DNA from: Brevundimonas vesicularis
GTDB taxonomy: Bacteria > Pseudomonadota > Alphaproteobacteria > Caulobacterales > Caulobacteraceae
Direction of reading: 5' to 3'
Length of the DNA: 64,000 nucleotides
NCBI RefSeq assembly: GCF_027886425.1
Contig: NZ_CP115671.1
Location: 2,914,001-2,978,000, forward strand
Below the pieces are notes generated by a model. That model did not search any database, was not told where the DNA came from, and saw only the letters and a program-made list of their open reading frames with translations. The first letter of the stretch is position 1. The number at the start of each line of letters is the position of its first letter. Positions 53,554 to 62,822 of this stretch are shown here, one piece after another. Both the position numbers and the translations under genes were made by a program.

Positions 53554-56022
53554 TCAGTTCGCGGCCGGCTTCGGCGGGGCGTTCTTCACATACTGGTCTA
53601 GCCAGCGGGTCATCTCCCACAGGGTGTGGCCCACGGATTCCCGCGCGCGGTATCCATGCGCCTCCAGCGGCAGGGTGACGTAACGCGCCGTCGCCCCCAG
53701 CCCCTTCAGCGCCGCATAGAAGCGCTCGGACTGCACCGGGAAGGTGCCCGAGTTGTCGTCCGTCTCGCCGTGGATCAGCAGGATCGGTTCGTTCAGCTTG
53801 TTCGCATAGGTGAAGGGCGACATCTCGGTATAGACCTCGGTCGCCTCCCAATAGTTGCGCTGCTCGGACTGGAAGCCGAACGGCGTCAGGGTGCGGTTAT
53901 AGGCGCCCGACCGCGCGATCCCGGTGCGGAACAGATCGCTGTGCGCCAGCAGGTTCGCCGTCATGAAGGCGCCGTAGCTGTGGCCGCCGACCGCGATCCG
54001 GTCGCGGTCCGCCACGCCCATGCCGACCACGGCGTCGACCGCAGCCTTCGCATCGGCGACCAGCTGCTCGACATAGGTGTCGTTCGGCTCGGCCCCGTCC
54101 TTGCCGATGATCGGCATGGAGGGGTTGTCGAAAATCGCATAGCCCTGGGTCAGCAGGAACAGATGGCTGGACCCGCCCGGCCGTACGAACCGGTTCTGCA
54201 CGTCCACCGTCTGGCCCGCCACCGCCGCATCGGTGAATTCGGCCGGATAGGCCCACATCAGCATCGGCAGCGGCCCGTCGCGGTCCTTGTCGTAACCGGC
54301 CGGCAGATACAGCGTCCCCGACAGCTTGACCCCGTCGGCCCGCTCATAGGTCACCAGTTGCCGCGTCGCCTCGGCCAGTTGCGGCGCCGGATCGGGGAAG
54401 TTGGTCAGCCGCGTCGTCTGGCCCGTCGTCAGATCGCGGATCTGCAGGTTGGGCGGATCCAGCCGCGTCTCGCGCTGCGTCACCACCCGCTTGCCGTCCG
54501 CATCCAGGAAGCCGACCACGGCCTCGTAATCCGTATTGGCCGAGGTCCACAGCCGTTCGCTGCGTCCCGTCGCCGGGTCCATGGCGGCCAGGAAGGGGAA
54601 CTCGCCCTGCGGCGTGGCGCCGGCGCCTGACATCAGAATGCGCCCCTGCGGATCGAAACGGATCACCGAACGGCCCTGCGCATTCGGCTGGGTCACCGGC
54701 TGGCCCGGATTGTCGTAGCGCGCCTGATAGTTCCGCTCCAGCAGCACCCGGCCCTCGCCAGGATTGGACGGATCGACCACGAACCGCGTCTCGTGCCGGG
54801 TGTTGAACCAGCGGCTGTTGACGATGGCTAGGTCGTCCTTGCCCCAGACGACGCCGCCAAACCGTTCCTTCAGGTCGATCAGCTTGACGGGCTCGGCCGT
54901 GAACGGCGCCGCCTGCATGAAGACCCGGTCCCGGAACTCGGCCGCCTTGCGGATGTCCCCGCCGTCCAGCGCCTCGACCCAGGTCAGGGTCGCCGGCGCA
55001 TCGGCCCGCCATTCGACCGAGCGCGGCCCCGGCGCCACGGCGTCGAAGGCGGTCGGCACATCGTCCCTCAGCGGCAGGTCGGCGACCGTGCGCACCACGC
55101 GACCGTTCAGATCCGTCACCACGATCTCGGTCGGGAATAGGTCGTCCGGCACCGCATAGGAGTAGGGCCGCTTGGCGATCTCATGCAGGATGTATTTGCC
55201 GTCCGGCGACACCGACGCGTCCAGATAGACCGCCGGCGCCCCGATCGTCCTTGCACGGCCGTTCAGCGGAACCAGCGTCAGCTGGCTGGTGAAATAATGG
55301 TCGAACAGGGCCTCGTCGCCAGGGTTCGACAACAGGTCCTGATAGGTCCGCACCGGCGCGACCCGCCCGGCCGTCTCCTCGATGTTCGGCCCCGTGGGCG
55401 CCGCCGTCACGTCCGGCGCCGGACCGCGTCCCGCCGGCACCGCCTCGACCAGCAGGCCCGAACTGTCGGGCAGCCACTCATAACCCGTCCCGCCGGTCAT
55501 ATTGACCACCGGATCGGTCAGCTTGCGCGCCCGCGCCGAGGCCACGTCCACCACCCACAGCTCCAGCCCCGTCGGCCGGTCCAGCACGAAGGCCAGCGAC
55601 TTGGCGTCCGGCGAGAACCGCGGCGCCGTGAACCGCGCGCCGTCGGGCAGGGCCACGACGCGAGGTTGCCCGCCATCCACCGCCTGCAGGCTCAGACCCG
55701 TCAGCCACGCCACCCGGCTTTCGGCCGCGCCATTGTTCCTCGGATTGATCCGCGTCCCCGCCAACCGCAGCATCGGCTCGGCCAGGGCCTTGATGCTGGG
55801 CAGGTTGGACCGGTCCATCAACACCAGCGTCCGCCGATCCGGGCTCAGCATCGACGACGGCGTCGGCTTGGCGTCCAGGATGTCCGCGATCGGCGCCGGC
55901 GGCTGCTGATAGACCATCGGCCCCGCAGCCGGCCCCGCGTTCTGGGCTAACGCCCCACCCGACACGCCGCTCAGCAGCACCGCCGCCAGAACCAGCCCAA
56001 CCCCACGTCCACGCATCATCAT
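53554..56022 (-). CDS. Exported S9-family prolyl oligopeptidase-like peptidase
   Basis: An 822-residue serine peptidase resembling glutamyl endopeptidase-type S9 enzymes. Signal peptide about residues 1-27 (ending ALAQN), an N-terminal beta-propeller region, and a C-terminal alpha/beta hydrolase. The catalytic triad is visible: Ser in AVGGHSYGAFMTA, Asp in LLIHGETDDNSG, and His in LEAHGYRARES. ATG 56022 is the first of three consecutive ATGs; a TTG 18 nt earlier is unlikely. Confidence 0.92.
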   Translation of the reverse strand: MMMRGRGVGLVLAAVLLSGVSGGALAQNAGPAAGPMVYQQPPAPIADILDAKPTPSSMLSPDRRTLVLMDRSNLPSIKALAEPMLRLAGTRINPRNNGAAESRVAWLTGLSLQAVDGGQPRVVALPDGARFTAPRFSPDAKSLAFVLDRPTGLELWVVDVASARARKLTDPVVNMTGGTGYEWLPDSSGLLVEAVPAGRGPAPDVTAAPTGPNIEETAGRVAPVRTYQDLLSNPGDEALFDHYFTSQLTLVPLNGRARTIGAPAVYLDASVSPDGKYILHEIAKRPYSYAVPDDLFPTEIVVTDLNGRVVRTVADLPLRDDVPTAFDAVAPGPRSVEWRADAPATLTWVEALDGGDIRKAAEFRDRVFMQAAPFTAEPVKLIDLKERFGGVVWGKDDLAIVNSRWFNTRHETRFVVDPSNPGEGRVLLERNYQARYDNPGQPVTQPNAQGRSVIRFDPQGRILMSGAGATPQGEFPFLAAMDPATGRSERLWTSANTDYEAVVGFLDADGKRVVTQRETRLDPPNLQIRDLTTGQTTRLTNFPDPAPQLAEATRQLVTYERADGVKLSGTLYLPAGYDKDRDGPLPMLMWAYPAEFTDAAVAGQTVDVQNRFVRPGGSSHLFLLTQGYAIFDNPSMPIIGKDGAEPNDTYVEQLVADAKAAVDAVVGMGVADRDRIAVGGHSYGAFMTANLLAHSDLFRTGIARSGAYNRTLTPFGFQSEQRNYWEATEVYTEMSPFTYANKLNEPILLIHGETDDNSGTFPVQSERFYAALKGLGATARYVTLPLEAHGYRARESVGHTLWEMTRWLDQYVKNAPPKPAAN

Positions 56023-56224
56023 CGTCTGAAGTCCCCACAAATCCCGAACCCCAGACCTAACCCCGCCTTTCCACCGCCGACAACCCGTTTCGGCGTTACA
56101 GTGTCACATTGGCGCGGCGACGCCTGCGCCTGGCCCAGTCGATCCTCGACATATCGCTGATATTCCAGATTGCCGCAGTCGGGCTTCGGCGTTAAGTTTC
56201 GCCGGAAACATCGGGGGGTGTGTC

Positions 56225-57064
56225 ATGGCGACTGCGAACAGGATGGGCGGGGCCGACCGCACTTCGGACCGCGTCTTTCCGGGGCTGGCCGTCGTCATGG
56301 CGCTTGTCGTCGTGGCAGGCTTTTCGCTTCAGCTCGCCATGGGCCGTTCCAGCTTCGAGGCCCCGCTGCTGGTCCACGCCCACGCCGTGGTCTTCATGGG
56401 CTGGGTCGTCATCTTCCTGGTTCAGAACCTGTTGATCGCCACGGGCCAACTGCGTTGGCACCGACCGCTGGGCTGGCTGGCGGCTGCATGGCTGGCGCCC
56501 ATGCTGATCCTGGGCTGGCTGGTCACCGAGGCCATGGTGCGTCGGGGCGACGTGCCCTTCTTCTTCCGGCCCTTGCAGTTTCTGGTCTTCGATCCCCTCT
56601 CGCTCGCGACCTTCGTCGGCCTCACCATCGCGGCGGTGTGGCTTCGTCGGTCGACGGACTGGCATCGCCGCCTGCACTATTCCGCCATGGCGATCCTGCT
56701 GGGGCCGGCGGTCGGTCGGCTTTTGCCCATGCCCTTGCTGATCCCCTGGGCCTGGGAGGCGACGACGCCCGTCACCCTGGCGTTTCCGGTCATCGGCATG
56801 ATCATCGATCTGGCGAAGACCCGCCGGATCCACCCCGCCTGGTTCTGGGGTCTGGGGGTTCAGATCGCCATGATCGCGGCGATCGAGGCACTCACCTGGT
56901 CGCCGCTCGGCCTTCAGCTTTACCAGACCGTCACGGCCGGTTCTCCCGGCGCGGCCGTCGCGCCGCTGGCCTTCCCCACGCCCCCCCGGTCCGCCGCCAG
57001 GGGTCTGAGCACGACGCAGAGGCGCAGACCGCGTCCCTACCCCGCCAGCAGCGCCTCGACCTGA
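56225..57064 (+). CDS. Multi-spanning membrane protein of unknown function
   Basis: A 279-residue protein with about seven hydrophobic segments. Histidines occur near helix ends (LVHAHAVVFMGWV near residue 50, and DWHRRLHYSAM near residue 145), which might bind a cofactor such as haem; this is speculation. The last 25 or so residues are basic and read into the 3' end of the ribokinase gene on the other strand (28-nt overlap), which may reflect a lost stop. Confidence 0.7.
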   Translation: MATANRMGGADRTSDRVFPGLAVVMALVVVAGFSLQLAMGRSSFEAPLLVHAHAVVFMGWVVIFLVQNLLIATGQLRWHRPLGWLAAAWLAPMLILGWLVTEAMVRRGDVPFFFRPLQFLVFDPLSLATFVGLTIAAVWLRRSTDWHRRLHYSAMAILLGPAVGRLLPMPLLIPWAWEATTPVTLAFPVIGMIIDLAKTRRIHPAWFWGLGVQIAMIAAIEALTWSPLGLQLYQTVTAGSPGAAVAPLAFPTPPRSAARGLSTTQRRRPRPYPASSAST

Positions 57065-57882
57065 TCGCGCTCCGGCGCCGAGGGCTGCGCGCCCGGGCGG
57101 GTCGCGGCGAAGGCTCCGGCGGCGCAGGCGAAGCGCAGCGCCTCGGCCGGGTCCATACCTTCCAGCAAAGCGACGGTAATGGCGGCGACGAAGGCGTCGC
57201 CGGCGCCCGTCGCATCGACCGCCTCGACGGCGGGCGGGGTCGCCCAGGCCATCTCGACGCCGCGCTGATACATGGCCGCGCCCCGCGCGCCCTTGGTGAC
57301 GACCACTCGGCCGCCGCCCCGGTGCAGGCCATCGCCATAGAAGGCCGCCTCGGTCTCGTTGACGACGATCAGGTCGGCGCGGCGCAGCAGCAGTTCCGAC
57401 ACCGGCGCGGCGGGCGCCAGGTTGGCGCAGACGAAGCCGGTCGCCCGGCCCACCGCCGCCTCGACCGTCTCGATCGGCAGCTCCAGCTGTACGATCAGCG
57501 CCCCCTCGATCCGCTGGGGCAACTGTTCAGGCGTGACCATGTGGTTGGCGCCGGCCGCCACCACGATCTGGTTCTCGCCGGTCGGATCGACGGCGATCAA
57601 GGCGACGCCCGTCGGGGCCGCCACATCCACCTCCACCCCGGCCAGATCGACGCCCAGATCCTCCATCAGGGCCAGGGCCTCGCCGGCCATGGCGTCGTTG
57701 CCGACACGCCCGATCAGGCTGACCTCGGCCCCCAGCTTCTCGGCCGCCAGCGCCTGGTTGGCGCCCTTGCCGCCGGGATGGCGCGCCAGGGTCGCCCCGG
57801 TCACCGTCTCGCCCGGCGCCGGCAGTTGGGGCGCGGTGGCCACCAGATCCAGATTGATCGAGCCGACGACGGTGATCCTCAT
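57037..57882 (-). CDS. rbsK: Ribokinase
   Basis: Phosphorylates ribose to ribose-5-phosphate. It has 281 residues: the N-terminal GSINLDLVATAPQLPAPGET, the GGKGANQA motif for sugar binding, and the C-terminal DATGAGDAFVAA with the catalytic base. Its start overlaps the nucleoside hydrolase stop (ATGA). The two work in sequence: hydrolase frees ribose, ribokinase feeds it to the pentose pathway. Confidence 0.95.
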   Translation of the reverse strand: MRITVVGSINLDLVATAPQLPAPGETVTGATLARHPGGKGANQALAAEKLGAEVSLIGRVGNDAMAGEALALMEDLGVDLAGVEVDVAAPTGVALIAVDPTGENQIVVAAGANHMVTPEQLPQRIEGALIVQLELPIETVEAAVGRATGFVCANLAPAAPVSELLLRRADLIVVNETEAAFYGDGLHRGGGRVVVTKGARGAAMYQRGVEMAWATPPAVEAVDATGAGDAFVAAITVALLEGMDPAEALRFACAAGAFAATRPGAQPSAPERDQVEALLAG

Positions 57883-58874
57883 GCGCCGGCCTCCAGCGCC
57901 TGAGCCTTCAGAGCTTGGGCCTTCAGAGCTTGAGCCTTCAGCTTGGCGACGATCAGGTCGAACACCCCTTGCGCGTCAGCCGCGACGGCCCAGAGATGCC
58001 GCGCCGTCGCCGGATCGATCCGGAACTCGACCGCCGTATGCCCGCGCGTCAGATCCGAACCCGTCTCCACCTCGATCCGGCAGGGCTTCGTCTCGAACAG
58101 GTCAGGCTGGATCAGCCAGGCGATGGGACACGGGTCATGCAACGGCGCCCCCCAATCGAAAGTGGGCCAGCCCACGATCTCGCGCTCCACCCGCTGCGAG
58201 AACCGCAGCGTCGACGCCGCCGCCCGCGCGGCCTCGCTGTCGATGGCCTCTATCGCCGCGATCCGGGCCTCGGTCGCGCGCACCTGATGGGTCGCATCCA
58301 GGCCGAAGGCGACGACCTGACACCTCGATCCGAACACCACCGCCGCCGCATCCGGATCGGCCCAAATGTTGAACTCGGCGGATGCGGTGACATTGCCGCC
58401 TTCCGACCGCGCCCCCCCCATGACGACCACCGGCCCCAGCCGTTCGGCCAGCCGCCGCTCGCGCCGCATCGCCAGCGCCAGATTGGTCATCGGCCCCAGA
58501 ACGGCGATGGCGACCGAACCTTCGGGCCGGCTCATCACCAGATCGACGATGGCGTTCGCGGCCGGCCCGTCGCCGACGATCCCCGTCGGTTCGAACGGCT
58601 CCAGATCGCCCAGACCCTCGACGCCGTGAAACTCGCCCGCCCCCGCCGGCGGACGTTTCAGCGGCCGCTCCGCCCCGCCGAAAACCGGCACGTCCTCGCG
58701 CCCGGCGATCTGGCGGATGATCCGCGCATTGCGCTGGGTCTTCGCGCCGGGGACATTGCCCCCGACCGTGGTGACGGCCAGCAACTCCAGCTCGGGCGCG
58801 GCGAAGGCCAGAAACAGCGCCACGGCGTCGTCCACGCCGGGGTCGCAATCGATGATCAGGGACTGAATAGACAC
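57879..58874 (-). CDS. Inosine/uridine-preferring nucleoside hydrolase
   Basis: Cleaves ribonucleosides to base and ribose, 331 residues. The calcium site DCDPGVDDAVALFLA is at the N-terminus (about residues 9-23), with other ligands in AVLGPMTNLALA and PLHDPCPIAWL. The C-terminus ends in three copies of KAQAL, an unusual tail. It is coupled to rbsK. No transporter gene is adjacent. Confidence 0.93.
   Translation of the reverse strand: MSIQSLIIDCDPGVDDAVALFLAFAAPELELLAVTTVGGNVPGAKTQRNARIIRQIAGREDVPVFGGAERPLKRPPAGAGEFHGVEGLGDLEPFEPTGIVGDGPAANAIVDLVMSRPEGSVAIAVLGPMTNLALAMRRERRLAERLGPVVVMGGARSEGGNVTASAEFNIWADPDAAAVVFGSRCQVVAFGLDATHQVRATEARIAAIEAIDSEAARAAASTLRFSQRVEREIVGWPTFDWGAPLHDPCPIAWLIQPDLFETKPCRIEVETGSDLTRGHTAVEFRIDPATARHLWAVAADAQGVFDLIVAKLKAQALKAQALKAQALEAGA
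57894..57938. repeat. Three 15-bp tandem repeats at the end of the nucleoside hydrolase gene
   Basis: On the minus strand three near-identical 15-nt units encode KAQAL each (last unit differs by a few silent changes). The copy number may vary between strains. Confidence 0.9.
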
Positions 58875-58923
58875 CGCCCATGACTAGGCAGGCCGGCCGC
58901 GCGGAGCAAGCCGCAACCGCGCC

Positions 58924-59601
58924 TCAGACCCGACACGCTTCCACGCACGCCTGGGCCAGCACCTCGGCCGAATCCGTCAGGGGGACCGGCGCATCCTCGG
59001 CCTTCAGCAACAGCGGAACTTCGGTGCAGCCCGCGATCAGCCCGTGCGCGCCCGCGTCCGCCAAGGCCTGGGCCAGCCGCAACATCCCTGCCCGCGCCGC
59101 CTCGCCGACATCGCCGCGCTTGACCCCATAGACCAGCGCCATGAAGGCCTCGCGGTCCGCGCCCTCCAGCAGCACCGTCTCGAGCCCGCGCGCCGCCAGC
59201 GCCTGCGTGTAGAGCCGCTCGCCCCCCGGCGTCGCCAGCACGCCGATCCGCTTAACTCCAGAGGCCGCCGCCGCGTCCGCCGTCGCCGCAATCATGTCGA
59301 TGAAGCCCAGGCCCTTCGACTCGCACGCCGCGCGGATCCCGCCGGCCTGGGCGTGGGCGGTGTTGCAGGGCATGGCGATCACCTCGGCCCCCGCCGCCGC
59401 CAGCCCCTCGGCCATCTGCCCCAGCACTGCCTCGGCCTCGCCCGGCCGCGTGTTGCGATCGGGAACCTGGGGGTTCAGGTCCATCACCACCCGGATATGA
59501 TCGGCGTCCCCGTCCGCCGGCGTCAACGCCTGCACCCGCGCCAGAAACGCCACCGTCGCCGCCGGTCCCATGCCGCCGATCACGCCCAGGATCTTGCTCA
59601 T
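58924..59601 (-). CDS. Aspartate/glutamate racemase family protein
   Basis: A 225-residue cofactor-independent racemase. Paired catalytic cysteines are in AMPCNTAHAQAG and LIAGCTEVPLLL. The N-terminus is LGVIGGMGPAATVAF. It interconverts L- and D-aspartate or glutamate. The start is ATG 59601, overlapping the chrA stop; 25 further residues are possible. It is last in the dcyD-DUF3253-chrA unit. Confidence 0.92.
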   Translation of the reverse strand: MSKILGVIGGMGPAATVAFLARVQALTPADGDADHIRVVMDLNPQVPDRNTRPGEAEAVLGQMAEGLAAAGAEVIAMPCNTAHAQAGGIRAACESKGLGFIDMIAATADAAAASGVKRIGVLATPGGERLYTQALAARGLETVLLEGADREAFMALVYGVKRGDVGEAARAGMLRLAQALADAGAHGLIAGCTEVPLLLKAEDAPVPLTDSAEVLAQACVEACRV

Positions 59602-60803
59602 CGCATCACGCCCCATCCCACGACCGCCGCGGCGGCCAGAACTGCCGGCACGGCGTAGCGGCTCTGCCAGGCCCACGCCACCGCCAGGGCGCCCGCAAAG
59701 ATCGCTGCAGCCGCCGCCATCGACGGCGCCCGCTGCAAGGTCGCCCAGCCCAGCTCCACGCTGGTCGCGGCGATGATCCCTACGACGGCGGCCGCGACCC
59801 CGGCCAGACCGTCGTGCAGCCGCCGGTCCTCGACCACCGCCTCCAGCCGTTCATAGAAGATCATCGAAAAGGCGAAGGCGGGCGCGAACACCCCGGCCGT
59901 CATCGCCAGCGCCCCGCCCCAGCCCGCGACCACGAAGCCGACAAAGGTGCAAAAGATCACCAGCGGCGCCGGGATCACTCCCGCAAAGGCGATCCCGTCC
60001 AGAAACGCCCCATCGTCGATCAGCCCGCGCCCCACCGTATCGGCGCGCACATAGGGAATGGCGGTATAGGCGCCGCCGAACGTCAGCAGCCCCGCCTTCA
60101 GCCCCGTCCAGAACATCGCGACCCAGCCGCCATCGCCCGCCGGCCCCGCCGTCTGTCCAAACACCGGCCCGCCGTCCCCCAGCCCGTGCATCGCCAAGGC
60201 TGCGAGAACCGCCAGCGCCACGACCCCGACGGCCAGGCCGACCCGCCCGACCCGGACCAGCAGATAGGCCGCCCCGCCCGCCGCCAGCACGATCCAGAAG
60301 GCCGCTCCCGCCAGGGTCGCCGCAAAGCCGACGACGGCGACGGCCCACAGCCAGCGATCCTCCAGAATATGCGATCCGATCTTGCAGACGGCGCGCACGA
60401 TCACCGCGACCACCGCCGACTGAACCCCCAGGAACGCCCCGGCCAGCAGGCCCACGACCGGCGACAGCGCCACATAGGCCCAGCCGATCCCCAGCATCAG
60501 GATCAGCCCCGGCAGCATGAACCCCAGGCCCGCCAGCAGACCGCCCATCCGCCCCCGCGCCCGCATGCCCATATGCACGCACAGCTCGTGCGCCTCCGGC
60601 CCCGGCAGGATCTGCAACACCGCCAGCAGCCGGTTGAACCGCGCGCTGGACATCCACCGGCCCTGATCGACCAGCTCGCGCCGGATCATCGCGATCTGCG
60701 CCACCGGCCCGCCAAACGCCAGCAGCCCGAACCGCAGGAACCGCAGAAACACCGCCGTCAAAGACAGCGCCGGCGGAACAGGTTCGATCTCGCGCACCGT
60801 CAC
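59598..60803 (-). CDS. chrA: Chromate transporter ChrA, long form
   Basis: A 401-residue CHR-family transporter with two homologous chromate-transport domains. Each has the FLRFGLLAFGGPVAQIAMI (first, near residue 20) or LKAGLLTFGGAYTAIPYVR (second, near residue 235) signature. Resistance by chromate efflux is the family role; sulphate relatives exist. It overlaps the DUF3253 gene upstream by 4 nt. Confidence 0.93.
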   Translation of the reverse strand: MTVREIEPVPPALSLTAVFLRFLRFGLLAFGGPVAQIAMIRRELVDQGRWMSSARFNRLLAVLQILPGPEAHELCVHMGMRARGRMGGLLAGLGFMLPGLILMLGIGWAYVALSPVVGLLAGAFLGVQSAVVAVIVRAVCKIGSHILEDRWLWAVAVVGFAATLAGAAFWIVLAAGGAAYLLVRVGRVGLAVGVVALAVLAALAMHGLGDGGPVFGQTAGPAGDGGWVAMFWTGLKAGLLTFGGAYTAIPYVRADTVGRGLIDDGAFLDGIAFAGVIPAPLVIFCTFVGFVVAGWGGALAMTAGVFAPAFAFSMIFYERLEAVVEDRRLHDGLAGVAAAVVGIIAATSVELGWATLQRAPSMAAAAAIFAGALAVAWAWQSRYAVPAVLAAAAVVGWGVMR

Positions 60804-61060
60804 CCGCCGCCCCCGTCTTCACCGCTTCGAGCCCGCGCGATCCGATAGGGCCCCGCACGCATCGCCAGCGGCCGTCCCTTCCAGCTCAGTCGCACCGCGC
60901 CCTCGTCCACCAGGGCGTCCACCGCAGCGTGAACGTCAGGCATCGCCTCGCGCCACGCGCCGGCTTCGCCCGCAACCGCCCGCGCGACTTCGCTGGGGCA
61001 GACGGTGGCGTCCTCGGACCGGGCGGCCAGCAGCGCCAGCGTGGCCTCGCGCGGATCCAT
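60800..61060 (-). CDS. DUF3253 domain protein
   Basis: A small 86-residue protein with a helix-turn-helix-like N-terminus (VCPSEVARAVAGEAGAW), an AVDALVDEGAVRLSWKGRPL block and GPYRIAR near the C-terminus, which fits DUF3253. The function is unknown. It overlaps chrA by 4 nt and lies 14 nt after dcyD. Confidence 0.85.
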   Translation of the reverse strand: MDPREATLALLAARSEDATVCPSEVARAVAGEAGAWREAMPDVHAAVDALVDEGAVRLSWKGRPLAMRAGPYRIARARSGEDGGGG

Positions 61061-61074
61061 GACGGACGTCGCGC

Positions 61075-62073
61075 CTACAGCGCCCCTTCGATCTCGGTCT
61101 GATAGCCGAACAGCCCCTGCGCTCCGCCGGTGTGCAGGAAGACCACTGTCTCGCCCTTGAATTGTCCGGCCCGCGCCAGGGCGATCAGCCCCTTCATCGC
61201 CTTGCCCGAATAGACCGGGTCCAGCACGATCCCGTCCAGACGCGCGGCCAGGGTCAGGGCGTCGATCACCCTCTGGTCGATCAGGCCATAGCCCTCGCCG
61301 ACATAGTCGCAGTCGGCGACGACCATCTCCCGCGTCACCCGGCCCGGCTGGCCCAGCAGGGCGGCCGTCTCCTCGGCCAGTTTGAAGACGTTCGCCTCTT
61401 GCCTGTCCTTGGGCGCCCGCACCCCGATGCCCAGCACGGGAATGTCCGCCCCCATGACCGCCAGCCCGGCGACCAGGCCCGCGTGGGTGCCCGCGCTGCC
61501 CGTCGCCGTCACGATGCGGTGGACCTCCAGATCCATCTCATCGGCCTGGACCACGATCTCGCGCGCACAATCGACATAGCCCAAAGCCCCCGTTGGGTTC
61601 GATCCGCCGCCGGGAATGACATAGGGCTTGCCGCCCCGCGCCCGCACCTCGGCCACCGTCTTCTCCAGCTCGGCGACCATGTCCGTCCCGCCCGGCACGG
61701 TGCGCAGGGTTGCGCCGAACAGCCGGTCCAGCAGCACGTTGCCGTTGCCGACATAGTCCGTCGCCTTGGACCCCGTCCGCTCTTCCAGAATGATCTCGCA
61801 GGCCAGACCGTGGGCGGCCGCCGCCGCTGCGGTCTGGCGCACATGGTTCGACTGCACCGCCCCTTGCGTCACCAGGGTGTCGGCGTCCTGTTCGAACGCC
61901 GCGCCCAGCAGGAACTCCAGCTTGCGGGTCTTGTTGCCGCCGCCGGCCAGGCCGGTGCAGTCGTCGCGCTTGATCCACAGATCCAGACCCAACTCCTCCG
62001 ACAGGCGAGGCAGCGGCTCCAGCGGCGTCGGCAGATGGGCCAGGCGGATGCGGGCGAAACGGGCGAGATGCAT
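61075..62073 (-). CDS. dcyD: D-cysteine desulfhydrase, PLP-dependent
   Basis: A 332-residue PLP enzyme of the ACC deaminase/D-cysteine desulfhydrase family. The Schiff-base lysine is in AGGGNKTRKLEFLLG (about residue 48), with QSNHVRQTAAAAA and PYVIPGGGSNPTGALGYV. It releases sulphide, pyruvate and ammonia from D-cysteine, or acts on a similar D-amino acid. I chose ATG 62073; the frame extends upstream over intergenic DNA. Confidence 0.92.
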   Translation of the reverse strand: MHLARFARIRLAHLPTPLEPLPRLSEELGLDLWIKRDDCTGLAGGGNKTRKLEFLLGAAFEQDADTLVTQGAVQSNHVRQTAAAAAAHGLACEIILEERTGSKATDYVGNGNVLLDRLFGATLRTVPGGTDMVAELEKTVAEVRARGGKPYVIPGGGSNPTGALGYVDCAREIVVQADEMDLEVHRIVTATGSAGTHAGLVAGLAVMGADIPVLGIGVRAPKDRQEANVFKLAEETAALLGQPGRVTREMVVADCDYVGEGYGLIDQRVIDALTLAARLDGIVLDPVYSGKAMKGLIALARAGQFKGETVVFLHTGGAQGLFGYQTEIEGAL

Positions 62074-62180
62074 GGGACGGTTTCCTGTTCGACGTCTTGA
62101 TAGCCCGCGCCCGTGACATTCAAAAGCGCCAGCCCAGCCCACCGGCCCAAGCCGCCCGCCCCTTCGCCCCGCCCTCGACC

Positions 62181-62711
62181 TCAGCCCGGCGCGCCGGCCT
62201 CGGCCACACGCGTCGGCGCAACGAAAGCGGCGTCGCACAGGGCCTGGGCGAAGGCGTGGGACGTGACCGCCTGCCGGTCCATCAGGGCGTCCAGCACCCC
62301 GGCCCCCGCATCCACCGTCACGACCAGCGGATAACGCCCGACCACCTGACCGCCCTGCGCCGGATCGCGCAGTTCGGCGGTCGCCCGCATCCGGTGTTCG
62401 GCGGGATCGCCGGCCAGAATGGCCAGGCGCGGCGCCCGGCTCAGCGCCTCGACATGGATGCTCAGGTTCAGCCGATGCCGGCCGCCGGCGCACAGCCCCA
62501 TTTCGTTCAGCACCTCGTCGTTGAAGGTGTCGGCGAAGTCGTCCTCGGCATCCAGCCAGCCGGTCGTGGTCGTAACGCTGCCGATCCGCGCCTGCTCGGC
62601 CATGGCGGGCGACAGGGCCATCGGCTCGCCGCCGACCTCCACCGAGGCGCAGGCCATCAATCCCGCGCACGCCAGAAACGCCAGGATGGCGGTCGTCTTG
62701 ATCTGTTTCAT
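62181..62711 (-). CDS. Lipoprotein of unknown function
   Basis: A 176-residue protein whose signal peptide ends in the lipobox LMAC (Cys 21). The mature part has three further cysteines (LCAGGRH, ALCDAAF) and no domain I recognise. It lies on the minus strand, divergent from the membrane-protein pair at the window end, with a 111-nt gap between them. The open frame upstream of 62711 reads across that neighbour. Confidence 0.78.
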   Translation of the reverse strand: MKQIKTTAILAFLACAGLMACASVEVGGEPMALSPAMAEQARIGSVTTTTGWLDAEDDFADTFNDEVLNEMGLCAGGRHRLNLSIHVEALSRAPRLAILAGDPAEHRMRATAELRDPAQGGQVVGRYPLVVTVDAGAGVLDALMDRQAVTSHAFAQALCDAAFVAPTRVAEAGAPG

Positions 62712-62822
62712 CGTTCCCTCTCCCTCGATGACGCGACTAAGCTTGGCTGCGAATGAACGCCGCCTGAACGCCGTTCGACAAGCGGTCCGGAGCCAAAGCC
62801 GACGTCCAAGCGTTGCCGCCGC

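Noticed and set aside
56170..57903. A 577-codon plus-strand frame across the membrane protein and ribokinase genes.
   Set aside because: It is out of frame with the membrane protein and antisense to rbsK; no domain is visible.
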